A stretch of 64,000 bases of DNA from Alternaria dauci (GCF_042100115.1 NC_091273.1:1116001-1180000); one strand, 5' to 3'; positions 41,769 to 53,636 are shown, counted from the first letter of the stretch. Program-made: numbers and translations. The notes: generated by a model not told the origin, from the letters alone.

Positions 41769-43704
41769 ATGGCGGACGCACTAAAAGCAGAGGGAAACAA
41801 GCTCTTCGCTGAGAAGAAGTTCGCCGAGTCCATGTAGGGTCCCCCCGCAAACGCAGCCTAGCGACAGTTTACTAACAAACTCCAGCGAGAAGTTCTCACA
41901 GGCAATCGAGCTCGACCCCTCCAATCACGTCCTATACTCGAATCGATCCGGCGCATATGCCTCGTTGAAAGATTGGCAGAAGGCGCTCGAAGATGCGAAC
42001 AAGGTAGTAGAGATTAAGCCAGACTGGGCCAAGGGCTGGGGTCGCAAGGGAACGGCGCTGCACGGCGAGGGCGACTTGGGTATGTGTGAATGTCATCCAT
42101 GAGAAGGGAGCGTTGCTAATTCCCAATAGTGGCAGCCACAGAGGCCTTTGAGGAGGCACTCAAACTCGATCCAAGCAATGCACAAGCAAAGGCCGGTCTC
42201 GATGCCGTCAAGCGCGCAGTCGAGGCAGAGGCAAACGACAGCGGTGCCGGTCTCGGTGGCATGTTCAGCGACCCGAACATGATCCAGAAGCTCGCCGCGA
42301 ACCCCAAGACGGCCGCTCTCCTCGGCGATGCAGAGTTCATGGGCAAGCTCCAGCAGCTACAGAAGAACCCCAACATGGCCGGTGCCTTCATGCAGGATCC
42401 CCGCTTCCTCCAGGTAATGAGCGTTCTGCTAGGCATCGACATGTCGTTCGGCCAGGCACCCGGTGCTGGAGGTGCAGGCGATGCAGGCGCCAAGGAAGCC
42501 GACGAGGACGTCGAGATGCCCGATGCGCGACCAGCTCCCAGCCAGCCCAAGAAGGCACCTGAGCCAGAACCAGAGCCAGAGCCGGTAGAAGAGACTGAGG
42601 AGGAAAAGGCTGCGAAGAAGGCAAAGGCCGAGGCCGACGAGCTCAAGAAGAAGGGAACCGAGTTCTACAAGAAGCGACAATTCGACGAGGCTATTGAGCA
42701 CTACAACAAGGCCTGGGAAACACACAAGGATATCACATACAAGACCAACCTTGGCGCCGCCAAATTCGAGAAGGGCGACTACGAGGGCTGCATCCAGGCT
42801 TGTAATGAGGCTGTTGAGTATGGTCGCGAGATCCTGGCCGACTTCAAGATCATTGCCAAGTACGTCATATCCCATCTAACAGTAATTCTGCGCTAACACC
42901 ATACAGGGCCTTTGCACGTATCGGCACCGCGTACGAGAAGATGGGCGACCTTGCAAACGCAATCAAGTACTACCAGAAGGCACAAACCGAACACCGCACA
43001 CCCGAAGTCCTCGCAAAGCTCCGTGCTGCAGAGAAGGCCAAGGTCATCCAGGAGAGAGAGTCATACATCAACCCCGAAGAGGCTGAGAAGGCGCGTGAGC
43101 TCGGTAATGCCAAGTTCAAGGAGTCCAACTGGCCAGAGGCCGTTGCGGCATACTCGGAGATGATCAAGCGCGCACCGGACGACCCGAGAGGGTACTCCAA
43201 CCGCGCCGCCTGTTTCATCAAGCTGCTCGAGTTCCCATCGGCGGTACAGGACTGCGACGAGGCTATCAAGCGCGACCCCGACTTCATCCGAGCATACCTG
43301 CGCAAAGCCCAGGCATACTTCACCATGCGCGAGTACAACAAATGTATCAACGTCTGCGCAGAAGCCATGGAACACGACAAGGATGGCAAGCACACACGAG
43401 AGATTCAACAACAAGAGTCCAAGGCTCTGCAAGCACAATACTCTGCACGCGAGGGTGAGACTGAGCAACAAACCATGGAGCGTATTCAGCGCGACCCTGA
43501 GGTACGTCGTATTCAACTCACAAATCACGGCCCAGTACTAACATATTCCAGATTGTCGGCATCCTACAAGATCCCGTCATGCAGGCCATCCTTCAGCAGG
43601 CCAAGGACGACCCTGCGGCTTTGCAAGAGCACCTGAAGAACCCAAGCATTCGTTCCAAGATCCAGAAGCTGGTGCACGCCGGTGTCATAAGGATGGGACG
43701 ATAG
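41769..43704 (+). CDS. STI1: STI1/HOP Hsp70-Hsp90 co-chaperone
   Basis: Five exons are read: 41769-41833, 41886-42079, 42130-42859, 42907-43501 and 43552-43704, with introns of 46-52 nt, giving 578 residues. The order is TPR1 ([15 protein letters not shown] through [14 protein letters not shown]), the first DP/STI1 domain ([19 protein letters not shown]), and a linker rich in Pro-Glu. Then come TPR2A ([20 protein letters not shown]), TPR2B ([20 protein letters not shown]) and the second DP domain ([19 protein letters not shown]). The TPR domains hold the C-terminal EEVD tails of Hsp70 and Hsp90 and transfer clients between them in the cytosol. Length and order match yeast Sti1 (589). Its 3' end faces the arsenite methyltransferase gene, with 128 bp between stops. 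Confidence 0.97.
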
Positions 43705-43832
43705 ACTGCTATGAGTGGTCGATGCGACGATGCATGATTTACACTTTGTATGTTCATATGGGTCTTTTCTATCTGCATAGCGTATAGGTAATGAAACATT
43801 TACGATTTCTCCGTTCACAATCGATCTCTGTC

Positions 43833-44784
43833 TCACAGCTTGACGGCGTATATCTTGAAAGACGCTATGATGACGTTAGCTGCTGTCGGACGAACAGACT
43901 CATTCACTTACCAGCCCACTCGTTTAAGTCGACGTCCTGGAGCTCTCTACCCATATCCTCCGTCACACCTCCATCACCACCACAACACGACTGTGGCTCT
44001 ACTCCGTCCTCTTTCTCGCCCTTGTAAACATTCAGGTCACCACCGGCCTCGACAACAACCGCCTCTTTGAAACCCGCTTCCTCCAACCACTTCTCGTAAT
44101 CACCCTTCTTGCTCGCTCCCCCTACGCACCCCACAAGCAACGTTACGTTGTTCTTCAGATTCTCTGGCAGATCCTTCCTCAGAAGAATATCTGAGATGGT
44201 TAACCGACCACCTGGCTTGAGCAGTCGGTACATCTCCGTGAAGACGACGGGTTTGGAGACGTCGGGAACGAGGTTTATGACGCAGTTCGACGTTATGACG
44301 TCGGCGGTGGAATCCTCGATCTGGGGGATGGATGTGATGAGAGAGTGTACAAAAGTGGTGTTGCTTATACCTGATTTTTCGGCATTGAGACGAGCTTTCT
44401 GGAGCATATGCTACGTTGGACTTGTTAGCCATCGTCACTCTTTTCATGGCACTTCAAATGACCGAGACACTTTACCTCGTTCATATCCACGCCGATGACC
44501 TTGCCCGTTTCTCCTACCATCTTTGCAGCGAGGAAAACGTCGAAACCTGCTCCACAACCTAGATCGATGACGGTTTCACCCTCTTTCAGTTTCGCGAGTG
44601 CGAGTGGGTTCCCGCAGCTGAGGCCGATGTTTGAATCTACAGGGATGGAGGAAAGTTCGGCTTCTGTGTAGCCGAACGCGCGGGCGACGGCAGACGCATT
44701 GTTAGTGTTGGGGTTTTTGGAAAGGGCGGTGGCGGTGTAGCGCGCGTAGATGTTGGAGTATGTTGGATCCAGGTCTGGAGTCAT
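43833..44784 (-). CDS. Arsenite S-adenosylmethionine methyltransferase
   Basis: Exons 44784-44476, 44410-43912 and 43864-43833 give 279 residues. The last exon is only 32 bases. Its intron (GTAAGT, branch GCTAACG, CATAG) turns a frame that would end WAGK into the family ending [16 protein letters not shown] motif I is [16 protein letters not shown] (about 72-87). The three cysteines that bind As(III) in this family are all present: C57 in GLSCGNP, C146 in SNCVINL and C198 in [12 protein letters not shown] cluster near residue 238 adds more thiols. The enzyme methylates arsenite stepwise to methyl-arsenicals, a detoxification route. No arsenic pump or reductase lies in the window. A bZIP gene follows upstream on the same strand. 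Confidence 0.93.
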
Positions 44785-45333
44785 GATTGGATTTGGGTGA
44801 TGGACTTGGGTTAGGATGGGGTGAAGGTATGCTCTGTTGGTTCCCTGGTTAGGTAGGTTGATAGGTGGGGGATAGTAGTAATGTCTTTGGTAGGCAGAAG
44901 TGCGTTCATATAGACACTTCGTTGGTATGTCACTCCAAACAGAATGATATGTCACCTGAGTATTGGGTAAGCAGCTCCACTGCGCACATCCTCGTATTAC
45001 GCATATGTATTGGTCTCGCCTCTTTTTTTTTTGTGAGGGTAGGCAACCAGTCAAACGGATGTGCGAGTTGGCAGTGAAGTAGCGTAGGCATCAGGTGAGG
45101 CGTTGTGTTGCTTGGTTTGAAATATAACACAAGGGTTGTGACACAACTGCCATCGTTCCAGAATTGAATAAATACAAATTGAAGAGACTCTTACGTCTAC
45201 AAATGCACCGCTACGGGAATAACCTTCCACAACTTTAGCACCGCCACAAGAAAGCCCCATCACACACGCCATGCCTCACTCTAATCCATCCTCTAAGCTT
45301 CAACAGTAACCACCCTATGACGACCGCCTAGCC
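44785..45333. other. Spacer between the methyltransferase and bZIP genes
   Basis: 549 bp containing the methyltransferase promoter and the bZIP 3' flank. The frame of the methyltransferase is open upstream without a better start. No other gene is seen. Confidence 0.5.
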
Positions 45334-46173
45334 TCACAGTCCACTAATAAAATCCAACAACCTCATCAGCGCTCCATTCTCAACTCTACATCCCTCGCCT
45401 TCCCTTTGCGCCCGTCTCAGTCCCTGCGCCAGCCAAAGTCGAATGGTATCCGGATCCAGGTTCCTAAAGTTCTGCTGTCCGATCATGACAAAGGCCTGAG
45501 CGCACAGCGTAGTGCTCTCTGATGGATCGGGCGGAGGTTTGGTCTTGCAAGACGAGCACTCCAGATCGTTAGGCGAATTTGATGACGGTAACGGGTCGCT
45601 GCAACATGGTGGTGGGCCGGTGGCAGTATTGTTGCTGGAGATGATGTTGAGGTCCTGTGATGGAATGGCCAAGAGCGGAGTCGCAGGCGAGGTGTTCGAC
45701 GGCAGGTAGAAGGCTGAATCGCCGAGGAAGGAAAGGTCTGGGACGTGGACATCAGGGTACGCCAGTTGCGGGTCGATGCCGGCTCCTGGTTGGACGGTAA
45801 GGGCTACCGAGTTCTGCTGGCTGGACGGTGCTGGGCATGGTACCTCTTGCACTCCAGCACTTCCTTCTTCTATATACCTTGCTCCTCGCGCCCCATGTTC
45901 GATTTGGTCATCGTTGGATTGCTGTCGTAAACTGCTGGCGGACTGTCCTTTCAGCACGGCAATTTCCGCCCTCGCCTCCGCAAGCAGTCTCTCAGTCTCT
46001 GCGAGCCTTTGCTCAAGCGAGGCGACGTGGTCTCGCTGTCGGGCCCGATGTCTCCTCTGATTCTCGCGCACTCTGTTCAATGTGTGCTCCGCCGACACGC
46101 GTGACCGCCGGCTTCTGGGAGCCGCGGTATCGGAGGTTTGTTCCGATGACGAAGTTACTGGGGAAGTTACCAT
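45334..46173 (-). CDS. bZIP transcription factor with C-terminal cysteines
   Basis: A single exon gives 279 residues starting at the first ATG, 46173. The basic region (about 33-50, RVRENQRRHRARQRDH) runs into a leucine zipper (about 52-75, with Leu53, Leu57, Leu64, Ile71). The family sequence I know reads NQRRSRARRKE here, so His and Gln replace Ser and Arg. The middle is disordered. Cysteines cluster at 190-191, 206, 209 and 224, and the conserved end reads GCRVENGALMRLLDFIS, typical of a large pezizomycotine bZIP subfamily. It should act as a nuclear homodimer or heterodimer. Its place beside an arsenite methyltransferase and its thiol pairs recall the arsenic sensor Yap8/Arr1, but the basic region is not of Yap type, so this link is a hypothesis. 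Confidence 0.88.
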   Translation of the reverse strand: MVTSPVTSSSEQTSDTAAPRSRRSRVSAEHTLNRVRENQRRHRARQRDHVASLEQRLAETERLLAEARAEIAVLKGQSASSLRQQSNDDQIEHGARGARYIEEGSAGVQEVPCPAPSSQQNSVALTVQPGAGIDPQLAYPDVHVPDLSFLGDSAFYLPSNTSPATPLLAIPSQDLNIISSNNTATGPPPCCSDPLPSSNSPNDLECSSCKTKPPPDPSESTTLCAQAFVMIGQQNFRNLDPDTIRLWLAQGLRRAQREGEGCRVENGALMRLLDFISGL

Positions 46174-46565
46174 TTTCACTGCAGTTATGTTGATGGTTGG
46201 TTGTGGTAATTCAGCTGTCTTCTGGAGAATTGCGCACAGAGGTGCTGGTGCATCATCGAGAAGGTGCCTGAGTAGAGTTGAGGCAGCGGGCGTAGGAGCT
46301 TGGCGGTGACATATCGATGAGGCTCTTCCGCGATTGGTCGGCGGAGACCTGAAACATCATCGCAGACAATCGACACTAAAGCATTGTGAGAAAACCGGGC
46401 CTATGCACGGCAACGGCGATTTCGGTCGAGACAACTTTCATACATGATTGAGGTTTGTTTCGTACGTCGAGTATTACGTAGGTTATCCCATCTTGACCAG
46501 TTTTCAAACCCTTGCCACGATGAGTGTGCTTGAAACATGCTCACCTTCAGCATGTTCTGTCAACA
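46174..46565. other. Spacer between bZIP and hydrolase genes
   Basis: 392 bp upstream of the bZIP start; nothing coding is seen. Confidence 0.5.
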
Positions 46566-47534
46566 TCAGGCCAAACCCCGCAAAAAAAGCTTGATGCGAT
46601 GATCCATCCAGTCCACGTCTTTCGGGTTCGCCCCGCCACCTGCAATATGTCCCCAGATACTAGGGATAATCTCCACCGTTACATTTTCCAAACTCTTTGC
46701 TTCTCTCTCGCTGACATATGGCCGGAAGTACTGGTCCGTCTCACAAGGCATCAGCAAAACTCTTGCCTTGATGCTTTTTAGTGCCGACCCAAGGTCTCCT
46801 TCTTTAGTGCATCGAGCGATGTCCCCACGCTGCCACATTCCCAACATAACCTTGAGATCATCACCACTCCAGCCTTCGTTGCCTTGTATCGTGACATGAT
46901 CGTCCCAATCTCTCAGTTGCTGGAAGCCCATCGCTTTGTAACACTCTTCATCGAACCATTCGGCACTTGACAACCATGCCGAGTACGCCTTTGCAAATGC
47001 CCGAAGACCCATCTGTGGACTCTTTGCATTCTCTAGTGCTGCTTTTGGACCCTCGAGGAACTGGTAGTTGTGTCTGCTTGTTTGGGCTGAAGAGCAGACG
47101 ATTACGGCGTGCTTGATGAAATCAGGATGGGCAGTTATCCAGTGATAAGTGATCTGGCCTCCCATGGAGAACCCTAGCATGACGTCGACCTCTTTGATAC
47201 CAAGTTCTTGGGTGAGGAGAGGATACTGAGCGTTGATGCAGTCCATATATTCAATAGCACTGGGGAAGTTGGGCGTGTTTGACGGACTAGAAGATTCGCC
47301 ATTGCCGAGAAGGGCGATGAGGATGATCTTGTGGTTCTTCAGAGCGGCGTTGGCGTGCGTGAGAGTAGTGTCCATACGGCCCTTGAAGCACGTGTGGACA
47401 ACTGCTATCTTGCTGTTGTGCGGGTTGAGGATCTTGTAAGCCACTTTGAGTTTTGGTAGTGTGGAGCCATTATGGAGCTTGAAGTCGGATATCTCGTAGA
47501 TCTGGAGGGGCTCAGAGCTGGCTTGAGACGACAT
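46566..47534 (-). CDS. Alpha/beta hydrolase of the homoserine acetyltransferase-like group
   Basis: A single exon gives 322 residues. The start is the ATG giving MSSQASSEPLQIYEI; the open frame upstream would add a hydrophobic MKIISSLIFFCHHF but depends on a different initiation codon. The nucleophile elbow is GFSMGG with Ser123. ALLGNGESSSPSNTP lies at the oxyanion side, the acid is likely in LMPCETDQYFRPY, and the His is in IPSIWGHIAGGG. VAYKILNPHNSKIAVVHTCF is the usual N-terminal strand of the MetX-like family. Fungal members of this group include hydrolases and acyltransferases, some of them in toxin or secondary-metabolite pathways, and the substrate cannot be told. It is third in a row on the minus strand after the methyltransferase and bZIP genes. 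Confidence 0.85.
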   Translation of the reverse strand: MSSQASSEPLQIYEISDFKLHNGSTLPKLKVAYKILNPHNSKIAVVHTCFKGRMDTTLTHANAALKNHKIILIALLGNGESSSPSNTPNFPSAIEYMDCINAQYPLLTQELGIKEVDVMLGFSMGGQITYHWITAHPDFIKHAVIVCSSAQTSRHNYQFLEGPKAALENAKSPQMGLRAFAKAYSAWLSSAEWFDEECYKAMGFQQLRDWDDHVTIQGNEGWSGDDLKVMLGMWQRGDIARCTKEGDLGSALKSIKARVLLMPCETDQYFRPYVSEREAKSLENVTVEIIPSIWGHIAGGGANPKDVDWMDHRIKLFLRGLA

Positions 47535-49490
47535 TTTAGCGACGTAATGGAAGTGGTGACAAAAAAATATGAGGGATGAGATGATTTTCAAGTATCGCGG
47601 GGGATGTAGGAGGGGTTGTGTTTAGAAGCAGCAATGTCTGGACTTATGATGATGCTATGGGGCTTTCTTCCGTCATTGCTGCAACGTAGAGCCCCACCTG
47701 CGGCTCTCGAAGACGATGATCAAGTGTCGGTTGAACTCCAGTGTGTAGTCGACCAAACACCGGACAACAACAACTCAGATGTTGTGAGGTGATGGTAGTA
47801 TCGAGGGGTGAAATTGCACTTTGTGGAAATGAGGATGGACACTGTCTTGTTCAATGTGACAGGTGCGCTAGTAGGGTATGTAGGTGCCGCCTGTAGACTT
47901 GCCCATGGCAGCATGATGAGATATCAAAAATCTCTCTTAATGTCTTGTTGTCGCTCCTACTTCGGGACGCGCGACCGAGCGGCTTATAACTGGAACCCGG
48001 GAATGATGAGTGCTCATTTCCATCCTACATACAGTCGGCTCACCATTGCATGTCGCTAAAGGACATGTGGCGAATAACGGGCGATCAGGGTCGCTAGCGG
48101 GAAAAGTAAGCACCGGTCGTTCAACTGTACCGTGAAATGCGCGGATACACGTCTGCTTCGGTTTCGATCAGGCTACAAGAGTAGGCCCTGGATGTGCGCA
48201 GGCTCTTGCGGTACTGCTGTTGATGTGCGCTGTGCGGGAGGCAGAGTCGTCGGTTTCGAGTATATTTAGACGCGCCGGCTGCTGGGTAGGCCAGGTGTCA
48301 CAGCCGAGGCGATGAAGTAGGCTAAGAAATGGCCACCCCTGCTGCGCCTTATCACCTCCACGCTTTGGAGCGGCCGCTGTCGTGTTTCGGGCATAGTGGA
48401 TGCTGTGGTCTTCCGTTTTAGGGAGAGACTCAATAGCCTTACAAGCGAGGTACCTAGATATGGCTGAGCGGCTGGGTGTTTACTGTTGTTGTTGCCATTG
48501 CTGACTTTAGGGGGGCGGTCGAGAGGTCTGCACATGGAGAGAAGAGTGAAACACATGCCACGCACTTCATGACGATCTTGACAAGCCGGGGCCTGCGATC
48601 TACGCAAGTCAGACGGTTGGGCAGGATAGGAGCGAGCGGCGCGGATGGTGAGGTGGTGGTAGTAGTAGTAGTGGTGGTGAAGGGCTAGCTAAGGGGTGCA
48701 TGTTGGATATGCAAGATACAACAAAGGCACATTTGAGCCGCAAGCAGGCTGCAGTGGTTTGGCGCCAAGAGGGGAGAGGGTGAGAGGGTGAAAGCGTGAA
48801 TGTAGGACCGAGTGCCGGCCGCACAGACATGATCTGGTGGGCTGAATGTGGGGTGTGTTGATGTTGGCGCTCCGAACACGAGACATTGCGAGGCCGTCGT
48901 CTTCAAGCGCAACCCGAGGCCGGTCAAGAGTGCAATTTCGCAGTACGGCAGTACGACAATCTTTGCTCGTGTAGAGAAAGCCCGAGGCTCCAGGCGCAAC
49001 CAACAGAGCTTAGGATGCCGCTGCAAGCCTGCAACGATAAGCGGGCGGCGCGCAATTAGCTTCGACCCTAGCAATTTAGCTGATAGACTACTCCGCAACT
49101 ACAGCGGCGGTCCCACGACATTGTTGGGTGCCCTGCGTGGGCCGCTGTTCTGTGGCTTTCTCTCCCTCCCCCCATTCACCTTTCTTTCTTTCTCTGTATA
49201 TACCTGGAGCCGGCATTGGTTCTTCGCACCACACCGTTTCATGTGGCCGGACCCTGTTAGAGAAGTCACCACCCCTCGGAACACGTCGACGGGCGGTAAT
49301 CAATTGACCCCAAGCCGGCAAACACGACGCCAGCCTCGAAGCCAGGCACGCGATCACTCCCGACGCGCCCCCCGACTTTGACGGCGCACCACTGCCCTCT
49401 TGCATTGCACACCCCCAATCCGCTTTGGGAACCCTCCCCACCTGATCAATCTCCCACCCATCCACCCCAATCTGGTCTGCGGGCAGCACC
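47535..49490. other. Intergenic region with divergent promoters
   Basis: Contains the hydrolase promoter on the left and the CT-rich leader of the 49491 gene on the right, with TTTCTTTCTTTCTC near 49185. A short GTAGTA/GTG repeat lies at about 48652-48680. The long minus-strand frame 49088-50110 is a shadow of the following gene. No gene is supported. Confidence 0.5.
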
Positions 49491-52400
49491 ATGGTGGACG
49501 CCCAGGATGCCGGGAGCAAGCTCTTCTCCAAGAGCCGCTGGAAGACCAAGATCTTTGAAAAGACCAACGAACTCGCCGCCGCCTCACAGCCCAAGACCAA
49601 GCCGCCCTCGGACGACCACGACATCAACGACTTCCTCAAGCCTTCGACCGACCGCGCCGCTGCTGCTGCTGCTGCCGCCTCGGCCTTCACCCGACCCCGC
49701 ATAGATGTCGCCAGCGCCCAGCGGTGGCCCGGCGCCCAGGCGATTCTGGCCAGCGCCGCCGCCGCCGGAAGAAGCCCAGGCCCGGGGGGTCTGAAGACAG
49801 GCACGCGCAAGAAGGGCCTCACCGTGAGCTTCGTGCGCACAGTCCCCGAAGTCATAGGCCATGGCGGAGACGAGTGTGAAGACGTCGTGCTGGAAGTCGC
49901 CAAGAACAAAAAGGCAGCAAGTGTGCCCCAAGCGGACAAACTGCCGTCCCAGGTGCCGCAGGACGACGCGAATCTGGGAGCGCGCAGCAATGGCATAGGC
50001 CGGACCCCCTCCCAGACCGAGTACAGGACCAACCTCACGAGAACGCGCACAAACCCCGGCGAGCTGTCCCCACCCCTCGGCCAGAAGATGCAGATGGGCC
50101 AGATCAACACACACGCCCAACTGCCGCCAACACCACCGCGTTACATGGGCTCCATGGGGCTTGGAGAGCGGCCAAAGGCACTCTCCAGGGCACCAACTGG
50201 CTTTGACGGTATACCAGAGCCGACAGCGGCTCTTTCTGGACGGCGGCCCAGCGAGGACTCTTCCTACTCCCAGGATTCGGACAATCTCTCGCCAGTCATG
50301 TCGCGCACCATGTCAGCACGGGAGCCTACTATCCAAGAAGAAGACGATTTCCAGCCAAAACCGCTCAAACGCATGCAGACCGGCTTCGGCAACGTGGACG
50401 GAGATGCTGGGCACGAGCCTGTGCATGCGATACCTTCAGTGCCCAAGCTGCCGGAGAGAGAATTGGCTGAGCAGGACGATGACGAGTCGCTCTCATTCGC
50501 GGAAAAAGTGCGGCGAAAGATGCGGTCGGAGGAGGGCAGGACATTGCACGAAGCATCACAACGAGCAGCCTCGGGTCAAAGGCGAGACTCCGAGACGAGC
50601 TCACAGCAGTCCATCGTCGGTACGCCTCCATCTTCATACCACACCCCCGCTGCAGCAAGGACACCTCTGGAAATCCCACAATCCGAATCCAGGACATCAC
50701 CACCCGCCACATTGAGCACCGAAGACCCTAAACGATCCAGAGCACGCGGACCCTCTCCAGCACGACCGGGAGCACAGTCGCCGCCATCGCAATACACCGC
50801 ATTTTCCCCTTCGCAGGCACGCGCTTCCCCTGCTGCACGACCGGACCCGTTCGTTGATACCACAATAAAACGGGTGCCTTCAAATAAAGAGAACGCCATT
50901 TTCGGGGCCCTTGACGACAGCCCGAACCTCCCAACTCCGCCCCAATTACCCCAGGGTGCATCCTATTTCTCAGCACAACCGCAGCAGCCGCCTTCTTCGC
51001 TCCCGCAGTCTCTACAACCCTCTCCGCTACCGCAGACTCTCGCAGTCTCGGTGCCTTCGAGCCAATCGCCGTCGCGAAATGTTTCGGGAGCCAGCGCCAA
51101 ACCGGCGGCCCCTTTAACCCGCTCGGATACAAAGTCAGCAAACGAGTTCGCATACAGAGATTTTGCCGAGCGCATCACGCATATGAGAGGCATTTTCCAG
51201 CTGACAGCTCAGCTTGGAGGCAACGTAAACAGCCACACGCCGATGCAATGGCTCCGGGTTGCTACTTGGTGGTTTCTGAAAGGACGTACGGGGATGGAGA
51301 ACCTGATAAGGAGTCAGCCTAAGACTGCCGAACCGATCCAAGAGCGACTCGCTCAACCGCATGTCGATTTGGCCAAGGTGTGGTGGATCATCTCTGAGGT
51401 GCTTCCGAACCACCCCAGCCTGCAGGCATACAGTGGCGCCTCTCTCGATGCGCAAGTCGATCTCGCAAGAAAAGCTGGAGACGCTGCGAGCGCGGAGGTG
51501 TTTGACATTCAGAATGCGATTACTCACTACCTGAAACTGCTCGTGGGGTCGATGAAGAAGCACCAAAGCATGCCTCCGACCCAAGCGCTCATCCAGGGAC
51601 AAGATCAGAAGATATGGGAGGAATATCCAACATTCCCTGGAGACGCTGCGAGTGTACTGACTTCTGGACTTCCTGCGCCCAACAGCAGCCAGCCCCAGTT
51701 TAGCTTATCACAGTACATTCCTCTTTCCGACACTAAGACTGACTTTTGCTACTTCCGCATGTTTGTCAAGGCCTCTGTATCGACCGACGACCCCGCGACG
51801 GATCGTGTTCCCATGGATGCTGTTGTCTCTGTCATGCGATCCAAGGAAGAATACCAGGTCAAATTGGCCATCTGCAGCCAGAACAGCCTGATCAACCTCC
51901 TAGTCGGGTCGGGATCGGTGCTTACATGGAAGGACGTCCAATGGAAGCAGCAGTCATCGCAGCTTACTGTCCAGCTACGACATGGATTTGTGCTCACTAT
52001 GGCGCTGCATGAGAGTGACTTCCGCAGCCTGTGGTCCATTGTCAACCACACAAACAGGACCGAGTCAGATCTACGAGAACGGAGAGACGAGCGCTTTGCC
52101 TGTAAGATGTACTTGAAAGAAGCAAGTTACAGGGACCCTGCAAAGCCATCAGCGTTCCCAGCCGAGCGCGTATCAGGCTGCAAGCTCATGGTTTTCCAAA
52201 GGATTGAACGCAGTAGTGAAGGCACAGGCAAGCGAAAACTGCACCGAGGCTACCGTATGGTTCTGGTCACGCCGCAGCAGACCAAGCAAGTCAGCCTAAT
52301 CAACCACGAGCTCGGCACGAAACAGGAGCCCATGAACTTTGAATACGTCACTGAAGCCGATCAAGCCCCTGCGCTGAGATTGCGCTTCCGTGAAGAGGGT

Positions 52401-53636
52401 GCTGATAAGAGGCTGAGAACATGTACAGCCCATCTTGTTTTCCAGGATGGCAAGGACCGCAACAACCTGTTTGGCACTTTTACCTCCATGAACGTCGCCG
52501 ATGGCGAGACCACATTCGCCCAAGTGGCTCTCAAGGCATTCCATATCGAGAGCGCTGACCAGGCAGAGGGCTTTACGCAAGGTAGTCGCGTGCTTGAGAA
52601 GCTGCAGTGGGTGGAAGCCAAAGTTATGAACCAGGATCCAGAAGCTGCGGGACTCGAGTCAGCACCCACTGTCATGAGCGAGAGCTTGAGAATCATGTGC
52701 AGACATACTGCTGGTATCGTTTCTGATCGTATGAACTTGGGTAAGTCTCGTTTTTTTTTTTCCGGTTTTTTTCTTTTTCTTTTGGAGGAATGATGCGGTA
52801 CTGATAGCTTGCAGGACCTGGTGAACTCTTGGTTCGCCTTCCAGTTGACGGAGCTTCCGAGCTCACACTCCTCCGTGAGGCCCAGCAGGATATGGCCGTG
52901 GCTATCGACGCCAGCCGTACCGAGCCCAACGTTCCCGATGAGCTGGCGAAGCTGCTCAAAACTCTCACAAGTGCCTCTACCATTCGACGACTGACTTTTA
53001 ATTCGTACAACGATCTCCACACCTTCCAGCTGGCTGTCACTGGCTTTCATGTGAAATTCGACGGGTACGTTTACATCCTGTCATGATCAGCTACATACTA
53101 ATCCTGCCCAGTCTTGCAACCTCCTTCTCCATATCCCGCCGTCGCATGGTAGTACCCATCTACAAGCAATGGACCGCCAACAGCACCCGTCTGCAGATTG
53201 TCGAACAAGACAACATCATCCAGCTCCTCGCCTTCTTCGAAGACTTCTCCCACGCCGATGCCATGAACTTCCAACTCCGCCTCACCGACACTTTCCAGAA
53301 GACAGACAAGGGTGGACAGTTTGGACTGAAGCTGGTCGACGCAAAATTTGCGCTGCCTGTAGACGAAAGACGAGGCGAGGGCAAGATCCAGAAGGCCGAG
53401 GGTAGGGCAACGGGCTGGACGGGCACCAAGAGACGATTTGTTTGTCTCGATGAAATTGAGTATCCGGGCGAGCATGACGATATTCTTATCATGTTTGATT
53501 CTGCGGAGAGTAAGTCTTGTCAACATTACTTGAGGGGAGTCATATAACTAACGTTACAACAGCACGCGACACATTCGCCCAAGCACTCCCTGCTGCGACC
53601 ATGGAGCGCAAGTTTACTGTTCGAAGGAAGATTTAA
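49491..53636 (+). CDS. Large conserved fungal protein of unknown function
   Basis: Exons 49491-52740, 52815-53064, 53112-53509 and 53563-53636 give 1323 residues. All joins keep frame (DRMNL-GPGELLVRLPV, KFDG-LATSFSISRRR, DSAE-TRDTFAQALP). The N-terminal 560 residues are disordered and Ser/Pro-rich. They contain a polyalanine run encoded by GCTGCTGCTG repeats, and a helical SFAEKVRRKMRSEEG motif. From about residue 560 the sequence is folded: NEFAYRDFAERITHMRG, a Trp-rich WLRVATWWFLKGRTGMENLI, then several beta-rich segments reminiscent of PH-like modules (YRMVLVTPQQTKQVSLI, LVFQDGKDRNNLFGTF). I recognise it as widely conserved in ascomycetes but cannot name it. The first intron holds long T runs (about 52750-52785). 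Confidence 0.85.

Noticed and set aside
47808..48059. 83-residue plus-strand frame downstream of GTG
   Set aside because: The first ATG is internal and leaves a shorter product, and the composition is not protein-like.
48652..48680. GTAGTA/GTGGTG repeat
   Set aside because: Too short and simple to carry meaning beyond a microsatellite.
49088..50110. 340-residue minus-strand frame
   Set aside because: It runs antisense through the promoter and first exon of the 49491 gene and reflects GC-rich third positions there.
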